Source: Progne subis subis (Eukaryota > Chordata > Aves > Passeriformes > Hirundinidae). From it: a stretch of 64,000 bases of DNA. Positions within the stretch are counted from its first letter, which is position 1, and each line of letters starts with the position of its first letter. Shown here piece after piece: positions 21,773 through 31,490 of the stretch. The notes under the pieces are model-generated. The model had not been told where the DNA came from. It did not search any database and worked only from the letters and a program-made list of their open reading frames with translations. Location: the NCBI GenBank assembly GCA_022316685.1, contig JAKJHU010000379.1, forward strand, positions 62,001 through 126,000, written 5' to 3'. Both the position numbers and the translations under genes were made by a program.

Positions 21773-23080
21773 GTCCCCGGCTGCACGCACGGAGCAGTGT
21801 CCCCACGCTGCTCCCAGGGTGGTGGACCACGCTGGCACCGCTGGCACCGCTGGCACCGTGCAGCCGCTGGTTTGTCCTTCCAGCCCCCGTGTGATTGTGC
21901 CGGGAGGCGGAGGTGGGAGCCGGCAGAGGGAACAGGAGACACGCCTGGACATGTTCACTGGAGATTCGGGGCACAAGCTGCAGCAGGACTTGATTTCTCC
22001 CCCAGTTTACTGGAATTTCTTCCCCCAGCACTGAGGAGAAAGGTGGATTTCCCCCTCTGCCATGTGCTGGGAGCGTTTATCACTACCGGGTACAGGAATC
22101 TCTCCACAGTCTCTCCCTCTTTCCTCGTTTTTTCCCCTTTCACTGTCATTTTCTTCCTTGCTCAGCTCTCCACGTGTCGCTGCCAGGGAGCTGCTCCCCG
22201 GGCCTCGTCCGTCATCCCAGCACCATCACACCGAGCATCCTGAGCTCCCTGGGCAATTTGGAGCCCAAACCAGCCCCTCTGGAGGCTCCATCCTGTTTTC
22301 TCCGTCTCTTCCCCTTTTGTCCCGTGTTTGTGGAGGACAAAGGCGGGCGCAGGCTGAAGGGGGAACAGGCAGAGCTGAATCCCGAGAAACAAAGTGCCTG
22401 TTTTCATGGAAATACCCTGGAAAGGAGGCAGCAAATTTGGGGAAGGAGGAGCCTGGGGCTGGGGAAAGGTCTGGGGGAGAGTTGAGTTGGGTGTTGGCAC
22501 TGTGGTGTGGCCAGAGCAGGGAAGAGAGGGATTACCGGGCTGGAAGTTCTCCTGCAGGCATCGGGCACTGTCTGAAGCTCTGGAATAGAGATGCATTTTT
22601 TAATTAGCGATGGGTTGGGCCGGATCCTGCCCGGGCAGGACATCCAGACGGAGCCAGGAGCTGCATCCGGATGGGGAGCCGCTTCTGCTTTGCCTCCAAT
22701 TGTTTCGAGGGGCTGTGAGAAGCTGGAGCCAGGGGTGGCACCCCAAAGTCACCCCCTGTCCCCCTCAAAGGGGATCTGTCTGGGCTGGGGGCACAGGCTG
22801 GCATGTGGGCTGCTGTGTCCCCCCGATGTCCCCAAACCCACCGAGGGTCACCAGCAGTGACCCAGCGATGACACCTGACCCGATGGGATGCAGGGAGACC
22901 CCCAGCCATGGGTGCTGGAGCAGGGGGTGCAGTCCCAGAGGGGCCCAGAGCAGGGCCCGGTGGGTGCTGGCACCGTGGCACACAGAGCGGGCAGTGTGTG
23001 ACACGGACGGGTGACATCCGTGGTGGCACCGCCGGGTGAGGACAGAGCGGCTCCCTGTCACCCCTCTCGGCTCCAGCCGA
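21773..23080. other. Intergenic DNA without recognisable gene
   Basis: Moderately GC-rich unique sequence. It holds a GCTGGCACC triplet of 9-mers at about 21,830-21,858 and a short AT patch at 22,590-22,612 (tttttaattagcgatgg). No gene, RNA or mobile element was recognised. Confidence 0.5.
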
Positions 23081-23084
23081 ACTT

Positions 23085-23300
23085 GGTGTCATCCTGCAGA
23101 GGAAGATTATGGTAATTTTCCTCCCCCCCTCACGCATAATTTTCCGACCGGGCTGCAGCAGCGGCTGTGGGAGAGGCTGGGTGATGGGAATGTCATCTGC
23201 GATTCCATTATCTCCTCCTGCCTCCCTGCTTGCTTTTCCTTGTGAAACCTTCATCAAAACCTGTCGATCTAATTAGGACAATTACGGCGCGAGGACAGCT
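23085..23300. promoter_or_regulatory. Candidate conserved non-coding element 2
   Basis: Unique, AT-richer sequence with gaagattatggtaattttcc, cacgcataattttccgacc, cattatctcctcc and gatctaattaggacaattac. No stop-free conserved frame. Clustered homeodomain and GATA-like cores suggest an enhancer, but conservation is untested. Confidence 0.35.
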
Positions 23301-24300
23301 GAAACCCGCCCAGTGCCGCAGCGGAGAGAGGGGGCCCCGGGGTTTGGGGGGGTGTTGAGGGGCTTTTTGGGATTCCTTTGGCTCTGCAGGGGGATGGATG
23401 GGATCGGGGGATCCCAGCCCCGTGTCGGGCGTTGGTTTTGGGGCGCACGGCCCCAGGAGGATGCAAGTGACCCCATGGCCGTGTCCTGCCAGCGGACGTG
23501 GTGACACCTCTGTATCCCACCTCGCTGCCTGCCACGATCTGCAGGGGTCTCAGCACCTCTCCGGGGGGCAGCTGCCCCCCCTGCCCGCGTCACGCGTTGT
23601 CCCCCATCCCCGGGGGTCCCGGCGCTGGCGCTCGGCGAGGGGCCCCCGTGCGCCGCGGCTCCCGGCTCCTCATTGCTATTCCAGGGGCGCGCCGTGGCAG
23701 CTGGCTGGACGGGAGCGCGGTGACAGCGGGGACAGGTAGCGCAGCCGGCGGGTTGGCAGCCAGGCCGCAGCTCCTCTGGGGTCCGGAGCCGTGGCTCCAC
23801 GCCGGGATGTGCCGTGGGAGGATCGGCGGGCCCCGGGGGTGGATGCTCCGGCACGGGTGGGAGCAGCTCCAAGGGGTGCCCACCCCTGGGTGCTCCATCA
23901 GCCACGGGCACAGCTCCACCGGGATCCAGATCCGCGTCCCCACGGTGGGACAAGCCGTGGGAGGATGGGGAGAGCCTCGGGGGTGGATGTCCCGGGATCC
24001 AGGCTCCTGGGATCCCCCTGCAATGTCACCCTGGGGATGCTCCACCAGCCACGGGGGCGGCGGCAGCGAGGGCACGGCTCCACCGGGATCCAGATCCGCG
24101 TCCCCGCGCTGGGACGTGCCACTGGAGGACAGCGACAGCCCCCGGGGATGCCGGGGATGCTCAGGTCCCTGAGCTCGCCTCGGGGTGCCGGGGATGCTCC
24201 TCGTGCCACACCGGGACGGGGGACAAAAAGCCAGGCGGGGACATTCCGTGACCCCGAGCCATCCCGGGGGGCGGAGGGGGAGGGACGCGGCGGGCAGAGC
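23301..24300. other. GC-rich intergenic DNA with degenerate repeats
   Basis: A duplicated segment of about 150 bases recurs at roughly 23,880-23,960 and 24,030-24,120 (ctccaccgggatccagatcc followed by gcgtcccc). This explains several open frames. No gene supported. Confidence 0.5.
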
Positions 24301-24304
24301 CGGC

Positions 24305-24490
24305 AGCACGGGCAATTAAGGGAAGTGCCAATTGTCAGCGCCGGTGATTAACGCTGCTCCAAATCCGCATGAATATTAACGGCCGACACGGCCCAGGCTC
24401 CCGCGCCATGAATTCTGGATGAATCTTAAGATAAATCGTTTGGATAACTTAGCGGCAGCTGTACTCCCTCGTCACCCACCGCCTCCCGAA
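24305..24490. promoter_or_regulatory. Candidate conserved non-coding element 3
   Basis: AT-richer block with gggcaattaagggaag, gtgattaacgctgc, ccgcatgaatattaacggc and ttaagataaatcgtttgg. It includes a POU/octamer-like ATGAATATTAA and several homeodomain cores. No gene. Confidence 0.4.
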
Positions 24491-24855
24491 ATCAGCTCAC
24501 GTCAGGCGAGAGGAGCCAGCCCGGAGCAGGAATCGCCGCCGGGATTGCAGTGGGAGAGCGGAGCAGAGCGGGGTGCCCAGGGCACCCCAGAGGAGAAGGA
24601 AAAGGTTCCGCGGCTCTGGCGCCTTCCCAAGAGCTGGTGACAAATCCTGTCACTCCCCGCGCTGCCGCTGTCTTTGCGGGGAGATGTTTGCTTTGCCCCG
24701 GGGGCTCCTTCCCCGAGGGGTGGATTTTGTCACCGGCCTTAGGGATGCGTCCCCTCTGCTGACACCACATTCCCGTTAACGGGAGCGCATCCCGCTCCTC
24801 CAGCCCCTCCTCGAGCATCTCCAGGCTCAGGAGCAGAGATCCACCCCGTCGGTCC

Positions 24856-25036
24856 GGTTCCATCGGCCTGCTCCCGGTTCCATCGGCCTGCTCCCGGTTC
24901 CATCGGCCTGCTCCCTAGTTCCATCGGCATTCCGCCGGTTCCATCGGCCTGCTCCCGGTTCCATCGGCATTCCGCCGGTTCCATCGGCGTGCTCCCGGTT
25001 CCATCGGCATTCCGCCGGTTCCATTGGCATTCCGCC
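24856..25036. repeat. 20-bp minisatellite with two alternating unit types
   Basis: Nine copies of a 20-base unit whose first half, ggttccatcg, is constant. The second half is either gcctgctccc or gcattccgcc; the two types alternate irregularly, so the array is a two-variant mosaic. Confidence 0.93.
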
Positions 25037-25204
25037 GCCGCGCCGGCCGCGTGCTCCCGGTCCAAATGCAGCCGAGCCGCCGCCGCCGCGTCCTCCGGGG
25101 CCGGGGCCTTGATTGCATCCTCGTGCTGCCATAAATCAGCTCAGGGAGCCTGGCAGCACGAGGGGGGAATGGCAATGGCACAGGCAGGGGACTGAGCACA
25201 GCCC

Positions 25205-25520
25205 TGTCTCTGGGGTGGGATGCAGGGATCAGGATCACCCTGTCCCTGCAGTGGGATGCAGGGATCTAGGGATCACCCTGCCCCTGGGGTGGGATGCAGG
25301 GATCAGGATCACCCTGTCCCCTGGCAGTGGGATGCAGGGATCAGGATCACCCTGTCCCTGCGGTGGGATGCAGGGATCAGGATCACCCTATCCCTGGGGT
25401 GGGATGCAGGGATCAGGATCACCCTGTCCCCTGGGGTGGGATGCAGGGATCAGGATCACCCTAGTCCCTGGCAGTGGGATGCAGGGATCAGGATCACCCT
25501 GTCCCTGGGTTGGGATGAAC
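25205..25520. repeat. About 36-bp minisatellite
   Basis: Nine copies of a unit containing gggatgcagggatcaggatc followed by accctgtccctgggg, with one- or two-base length variants. Confidence 0.93.
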
Positions 25521-25849
25521 CCCAGCATGCCAGGAGCTTTCCCAGGCAGAGAACAGCTTCTCCCATCCAGCACCTACAGCTTGGGGCACCTTTGTGTCCT
25601 GTGGTGCCCAGGGATGGTGCTGGAGCTGGGACCTGCCCCGATTCTGGATCTCCAGGTTTGGGCAGCCTCAAGAGCTTTCCCTGGCTGCTTCCTCCTCTTC
25701 CTCCTCCTCCCTGCTCCCAGCCACGGCTCTGCAGAATCCCGTCACAGCCCCTGGGTGACCTGCCGTGGCACGGTGCCCATGGAAAGCTGCAAACCCGACC
25801 CTCAGCTGCCGAAACGCCGTCAGAAAAATCAGGGAATCAGGTGCAAATG

Positions 25850-25965
25850 GCAAGAGGAGATTAACGGGAGAGGAGCGATTAAATCGGGGGCCATTAACAG
25901 ATTAAATCATTACGCGGAATCAGATCGGCGCACAAATAATATGAATAATAAACGTGGCTCGGGGG
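25850..25965. promoter_or_regulatory. Candidate conserved non-coding element 4
   Basis: AT-rich unique block (gagattaacgggagagg, ccattaacagattaaatcat, acaaataatatgaataataa) between a GC-rich region and a CR1-free spacer. Homeodomain-like cores are dense. No gene. Confidence 0.35.
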
Positions 25966-26479
25966 CAGCAGCTCCCGCTTCCTCTGCTTCCTCTTTATCT
26001 CAGCCAGCAGGCGAGGGCTGGTGACTGCCACCACCCACGAGGGCCAGGGACACAGGACACGTGGAAGAGCTCCAGGGTTGGGGACAAGGACACCAGACAT
26101 GCCAGTGTGACCTCCCCCCTTTCTGCGGGTCCCTTTTTTGGGGTCCAGGCTCACCCCACCAACACCCTGCTCACTCCAGGGCTGCAGGACCACCCTGAGC
26201 CGTCTCCTCATCCAGCCTTTCCTTCTCCTCCAAATCTTCCCCGTTGTATTTCCTCCCCTGCCCAGGTTCCCCTCTGGAGAAGAGGAGCAGCCGCGTCCCT
26301 GCTCTGCTCCAAAAGGTTCAAAGGCAGTGCAGGACACGCCAATGAAAGGCTCCAAACAATGGGAAAATGTCTTTCCTGCCCAACTGAATTTCATTCCCGT
26401 CGCCAAAAATCCCAAGGAGGCGGAAACAAAGCCTGAGCAGCCTCAGCGTGGGCTCGGGGAGGGGGTCGAGTTGCCACGG

Positions 26480-26780
26480 GGTTAATTCACATCTCAGCGC
26501 CGTCACGTTTATTCTGCTGGTGAATCCTTTCTTCCCTAAATTCCTGCTTGCCCAGGAAGGCTGGAGAAAGTCTGAGCCGCTGCGACAACACCTGGGAACA
26601 AGTATTGTTATGTGGTGTGACAAGGTTTGATGAATTCCTGTGTGCCTGGGGGAAGGGACTAAGTAGGTGAATGAAGTGCGAATATTCTCCGTGACAATCA
26701 ATAGCCTCGATTGAGCCATCTCTCGGCAGATGTGACATTTGGATTTCACTTCCTCGGACACGGACTAACTGGATTTGTGT
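26480..26780. promoter_or_regulatory. Candidate conserved non-coding element 5
   Basis: About 300 bases of balanced-composition unique sequence. It contains an inverted SOX-like pair (aacaagtattgtt near 26,599), gacaatcaatagcctcgattg with opposed ATCAAT/ATTG sites, gttaattcacatctc and ggtttgatgaattcc. No open frame of note. Confidence 0.4.
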
Positions 26781-26849
26781 CCTCGGAAAGTGGAAACAGC
26801 GGGGAGCGAAGGGCTGGGAGCGGCTGGCACGGCCTGGGCACAGCCTTGG

Positions 26850-27350
26850 GGTGGGGTGTGATGGGTTGGGGTCGCTGGTTGGGGTTGTGGAGATGGGGTG
26901 GTGGATTTGGGGTGGTGGGTGTGTGGGGAGGGATTGGGGTGATTGGTTGGGGATGTGGAACTGGGATGATGGGTTGGGATGAAGAATTGGGGTCATGGGT
27001 CAGGGTTATGGAATGGGGATGATGGGTTGGGATGGAGAATTGGGTTTGTGGGTCAGGGTTATGGAATGAGGGTGATGGGTTGGGATGGAGAATTGGGATC
27101 CTGGGTCGGGGTTATGGAACTGGAATGAAGAATTGGCATTGTGGGTTGGGGTTATGGAATGGAGATGATGGGTTGGGATGAAGAATTGGGGTCATGGGTC
27201 AGGGTTATGGAACTGGAATGAAGAATTGGCATCTGTGGGTTGGGGTTATGGACCTGGGGTGATGGATCTGGGGTGACGTGTTGGGGTGATGGGGATTTGG
27301 GAGCGATGGGTTGGGATAATGGTTTGGGGTGATGGTTTGGGGTGGCTGGG
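26850..27350. repeat. Degenerate G/T-rich minisatellite
   Basis: Roughly 500 bases of diverged tandem motif around gggttggggttatggaatgg and gatgggttgggatgaagaat, with units of about 25-35 bp. The strand asymmetry (G/T on plus, C/A on minus) is strong. Confidence 0.85.
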
Positions 27351-27689
27351 CTGATGCCACAGCCCTTGCCTGTAGGGAGGTCTTTTCCAGGGTGAGGGCT
27401 GTGCCTGGGCCACACCCTGGAGCTGCAGCTGCTGACAGGGAAGGAGAAAGCTGGAGCAGGGGCAACCAGAACCTGCGGTGGTGGGAACCATTTCCCATCA
27501 AATCCCGCCCTGGATCCCCCTGCCGGCACCCCAGGAGCCCTGCCTGTCACTCCCTCAGTGTCACCATGCCGGGATCCTGGGTTGGGCTGATCCCAGCCCC
27601 TCACACCCCACCGCGGCTCCGGGATTCCCGTCACATCCCGCGGCCCCCGAGCTGCTGCCTCATGCCCGGCACGGCCATTTGTTTGTGCT

Positions 27690-27910
27690 GGTTTCAGGCA
27701 GACTGATGGTTTTAATGGCACATAATCATTTTTCAGGAGTCATTTGATGCCACTAATCATGGCTGTGATCCGGCACGCCGGGATGTGTAATGACAACGCT
27801 GAACAGGAAAAATGGCACTCGGATCCTCCGCTCTTCCCGCTCTAATCTATATTTTACCACATCTTTCTACCTAATGATACTTATAACTGTTAATAAATGA
27901 CTACTTAGGC
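27690..27910. promoter_or_regulatory. Candidate conserved non-coding element 6
   Basis: Unique AT-rich sequence, one of the most enhancer-like in the window: atggcacataatcatttttc, gccactaatcatggctgtga, gggatgtgtaatgacaacg, ctctaatctatattttacc and cttataactgttaataaatg. It carries many TAAT cores and no coding frame. It ends at a CTTT/poly(T) run. Confidence 0.45.
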
Positions 27911-27911
27911 A

Positions 27912-27922
27912 CTTTCTTTCTT

Positions 27923-27964
<42 letters not shown>
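27912..27964. repeat. CTTT repeat followed by poly(T) tract
   Basis: Three CTTT units run into about 40 consecutive thymines. On the minus strand this is a poly(A) tail-like run, but no retroposed gene body was found beside it. Confidence 0.92.
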
Positions 27965-27966
<2 letters not shown>

Positions 27967-28395
27967 TGACAGTGGGTGATAAAATAATCCTGGTTTAAAA
28001 TATTGGAATGGGAAAAGGAAGCGGGGGGTCAAGTGTTTGCCTGGTCACTGGAAGGAGCTCACGTGGTGGGAAGTTTGGAGAGGCTTTCACTGCTCAGAAC
28101 TTTATGGCCTTGGGGTTAAAATAACAACTGTTCAAAAAGAAAAAAAAATTTGTAAAATAAACCATTTTTTAATGAATTTTTGTCACTGCAGGAAGAGGAT
28201 CCTCCTGGCAAGGAGCCCAACATCTTCAGGATAAATTATTGTGCCATTCCTCACACTCCAACTAATTTCATTGCAAAATTAAAGAGAATCTGGTAATTTA
28301 AATTTTTTTTTAATAGGATTTTCTTAACATGTTCTCTTCCCTGAGTTCCTAAAAGCCAGGGATCACAGACAGGGAATGAACTCAAATGAGGAGCT
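27965..28395. other. AT-rich intergenic DNA
   Basis: AT-rich unique sequence without a supported gene, containing A and T runs (gaaaaaaaaatttg, atttttttttaatagg) and an aattaaagagaatctgg stretch. It lies between the poly(T) run and the TTCCC array. Confidence 0.5.
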
Positions 28396-28400
28396 GTGAA

Positions 28401-28767
28401 TTCCCTTCCCTTCCCTTCCCTTCCCTTCCCTTCCCTTCCCTTCCCTTCCCTTCCCTTCCCTTCCCTTCCCTTCCCTTCCTTCCCTTCCCTTCCCTTCCCT
28501 TCCCTTCCCTTCCCTTCCCTTCCCTTCCCTTCCCTTCCCTTCCCTTCCCTTCCCTTCCCTTCCCTTCCTTCCCTTCCCTTCCCTTCCCTTCCCTTCCCTT
28601 CCCTTCCCTTCCCTTCCCTTCCCTTCCCTTCCCTTCCCTTCCCTTCCCTTCCCTTCCCTTCCTTCCCTTCCCTTCCCTTCCCTTCCCTTCCCTTCCCTTC
28701 CCTTCCCTTCCCTTCCCTTCCCTTCCCTTCCCTTCCCTTCCCTTCCCTTCCCTTCCCTTCCCTTCCT
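28401..28767. repeat. (TTCCC)n pentanucleotide array, about 73 units
   Basis: About 367 bases of polypyrimidine made of TTCCC, with single TTCC (four-base) interruptions near 28,476, 28,565 and 28,659. The complementary strand is pure purine (GGGAA). Lysine/glycine/glutamate or proline/serine/leucine frames across it are artefacts. Confidence 0.98.
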
Positions 28768-28935
28768 CCATGGATATAAATCCTGGAGTTTTCTCCTTTT
28801 TATTCCTTATTCTTTTTCCTCCTTTCTCTCATTTTTCTCCCCCCCTATACTTTTCCACTCTTTTCCCCTTCCCTTCCCTCTTTCTTCCCCCTCCTCTTCC
28901 CCTTTTTCCCTCCCTCCCTCCTCGGAAGCAGCAAA
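28768..28935. repeat. Pyrimidine-rich low-complexity tail
   Basis: Imperfect T/C-rich sequence (tttttcctcctttctctcat and similar) continuing from the TTCCC array. Confidence 0.7.
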
Positions 28936-29083
28936 TCACTTGGATGGTGACAGGAGCGAGGTCCTTTGCCACTGCGTGGAGTCACCCGGTCCCCTCTATC
29001 CATCATCCTAAATTAATTAGAACGTAATTACTCATGGATTCCTCCCTCATTATTCACAGCCCCCAGCACTCAGGAGGAAGTTT

Positions 29084-29135
29084 CCCTGAGATGAGGATTC
29101 CCTGGGATGAGGATTCCCTGGGATGAGGATTCCCC
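29084..29135. repeat. 17-bp triplicate
   Basis: Three tandem copies of ccctgggatgaggattc, just upstream of a CR1 fragment. Confidence 0.85.
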
Positions 29136-29189
29136 ACCCGGGTGCTCAGGGAGATCCCAGGCAAAGCCCAGCCTTGGGGTGATCCCAGG

Positions 29190-29325
29190 TCTCTGCCGGG
29201 TTGGACGGAGCTTGGAGCAACCTGGGACAGTGGGAGATGTCCCTGCCCACCACAGGGGGTGGAATGGGAAGAGCTTTGAGATTTCTCCCGACCCAAAACT
29301 TTCCATGATCCCAGGATTCCATGAT
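29190..29325 (+). mobile_element. CR1 LINE 3' fragment (sense)
   Basis: Reads gttggacggagcttggagca, then agatgtccctgcccaccac, then ccgacccaaaactttccatg and a double 'ccatgatc' tail. This is the CR1 3' end including its terminal short repeat. Confidence 0.88.
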
Positions 29326-29879
29326 CACGCACCTTGCTCCATCAGCAGAGTGTCCAGGTGAGGGGATGAGCCGTGGGACCCCTGGATCGGACCTGGAGAT
29401 CATTCCCCTCCGTTCTCCCCCTGCTCCCGCTCTGTCTCTGCCCTCAGAACTCCCTGGGATGATTTTCTCCTGTAAAGGAACAGCCCAAAGCGCTCCAGCT
29501 CCTCTGCCGCGGTCTCTGGCACTTGGATTATCCCGTCAATCACGGAGCGGTGCTGGAGGTGGCAGGAGCCAGGCAGGCTCGGAGCGGGAGGTGAGGGATC
29601 CTTGGAGGTGCAGGAGAGATGGATCCAGCCTCAGCATCCTGCCTGGACTGGGAAAACCGCCCCAGATCCTCCCAGCCTGCATCCCTGCTGGCCTCGAGGC
29701 AGGGCTCCGGTGACACATCCCGGCATCCCCCAAAACCCACGGCTCTCACCCGGCATGGCCGCTCCATCAGTGGGAAATTCCCTTTGCTTTTCCCTCCTTT
29801 TCCTCCCTTGGAAGCATTTGGCTGTGCAGAGTTGTCACAGGTACCTGCACATCCCACAGCTCTGCCAGCCGAAGCCCTG

Positions 29880-30378
29880 GCGCGTCCCAGGTTTGTTCCA
29901 GGATTGCCCCAGGATTGTCCTAGGATTGTTCCCAGGATTGTTCCAGGATTGTCCCGGGATTGTTCCAGGATTGTTCCGGGATTGTTCCAGGATTGTCCCA
30001 GGATTGTTCCAGGATTGTCCCAGGACTGTCCCAGGACTGTCCCAGGGTTGTCCCAGGATTGCCCCAGGATTGTCCCAGGGTTGTCCCAGGATTGTTCCAG
30101 GATTGCCCCAGGACAGTCCCAGGATTGTCCCAGGATTGTTCCAGGATTGTCCCAGGATTGTTCCAGGATTGTCCCGGGACTGTTCCAGGATTGCCCCAGG
30201 ATTGTCCCAGGATTGTCCCAGGATTGTCCCAGGATTGTCCCAGGATTGTTCCCAGGATTGTCCCAGGACTGTCCCAGGACTGTCCCAGGGTTGTCCCAGG
30301 ATTGCCCCAGGATTGTCCCAGGGTTGTCCCAGGATTGTTCCAGGATTGCCCCAGGACAGTCCCAGGATTGTCCCAGAG
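29880..30378. repeat. 11-bp minisatellite (AGGATTGTCCC), about 44 copies
   Basis: Tandem 11-mers agga(t/c)tgt(c/t)cc with a few 12-base copies. A stretch of about 115 bases starting at 30,021 is repeated from about 30,264 (same order of gactgtcccag, gggttgtcccag, gattgttccag, gattgccccag, gacagtcccag). That reveals a higher-order unit of about 243 bp. The several long frames across it are artefacts. Confidence 0.96.
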
Positions 30379-30746
30379 CCAGGTGCCAGCAGCTGGCCCA
30401 TTCCCGCCGCCTCCCGGCTGCCAGCTCAGGAACATCCCGATGGATCCGGGGGGACGGGGCTGTTTGGCCGCCTCAGTGCCTGGCTGGGCTCTTGGCATCC
30501 ATCGGCCTCGCCATCTGCTCCTCGCTGCAAACACGTGGGGACAAAGCCAGTGTCACTTGTGCTGTCCTCCAGGATGGTGGCAACTGCTTCAGTGTCCCTT
30601 GAAGAGCTGGCGTGTGGCTCTGTGTCCCCCCTGGCACCCCACGGTTCCCCTGTGCCCCTGTGTCACTGTCCCCACTGCTGGCAGCGTCGGGGTTCTGCTG
30701 GAAACCATATTTGTAATTGTTTAAAAAGAATGCTCAGACTATTTTC

Positions 30747-30750
<4 letters not shown>

Positions 30751-30790
<40 letters not shown>

Positions 30791-30794
30791 TGTG
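30751..30794. repeat. Poly(T) followed by (GT)n
   Basis: About 27 thymines followed by eight GT dinucleotides. Confidence 0.92.
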
Positions 30795-30934
30795 ATATTT
30801 TTAAAAATTTCTGTTTGTAGCAGGTCCCCCTCCCCTGGGGAGGTGGCCAGAGGTGTCCCCACCAGGGCGATGGGGACAGGGACATGTAGGACCCCGTCAG
30901 TGGCAGGAGACAAGGAGGCTGGAGGGTGACAGTA

Positions 30935-31070
30935 ACTCCAGCCCTAATAAATCACGGTGACACCATTACATGGGGCCAACGTCACGTCTCAGCAGCCACC
31001 TAATTAAAAACTGGAATAAAACAGGGCAGGAAAATAACTTCATTTGGGTGTCTCTGCATTGCTCATCCGG
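30935..31070. promoter_or_regulatory. Candidate conserved non-coding element 7
   Basis: Unique block with ccctaataaatcacggtgac, caccattacatgggg, gccacctaattaaaaactgg and gaaaataacttcatttggg. It has a CRE-like acgtcacg and homeodomain cores. No gene. Confidence 0.35.
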
Positions 31071-31334
31071 GGACAGTTCTCTGTGGGGAGGAGGGGTTGT
31101 TTGATCCTAATTAGGCTCCAGATTGGAACAGGGATGGGGACAGCTCGCTGGCCCGGTGGCCTGGGACACTGTGACCCTGCAAAAGGAGCTGCTGGTCCCA
31201 GGGGGATTTTTTTTTCCCCCCACTCAATCTTTTATTTTTAATCCAGCCTTCAAACTGGACCCAAAGCAGTTGTTTCCAGCCCTGCCAGGACCTTGGGGTG
31301 TCACCAGCAGGTTTTTGGGGAGTGGGATGCTCAC

Positions 31335-31490
31335 AGCTCTGGATGAGCTGGGTGGAGCTGGCACAGGGCTCGGGGACATTGAGGGACAGGGTTTGGGAAT
31401 GTTGTGACACAGGGCTCGGGGACATCGTGGCACAGGGCTTGGGGATTTCATGGGACAGGACTCAGGAGCATCAGGGCACAGGACTTGGAT
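31335..31490. repeat. Degenerate about 30-bp repeat
   Basis: Four or five diverged copies of cacagggctcggggacatcg. Similar text gives the open frames seen on both strands. Confidence 0.7.

Noticed and set aside
28382..29027. Lysine/glycine/glutamate and proline/serine/leucine frames
   Set aside because: Translation of the (TTCCC)n microsatellite.
29602..30795. 397-codon frame with DCPRIVPGL repeats
   Set aside because: An artefact of the 11-bp AGGATTGTCCC array; the peptide has an exact 11-residue period.
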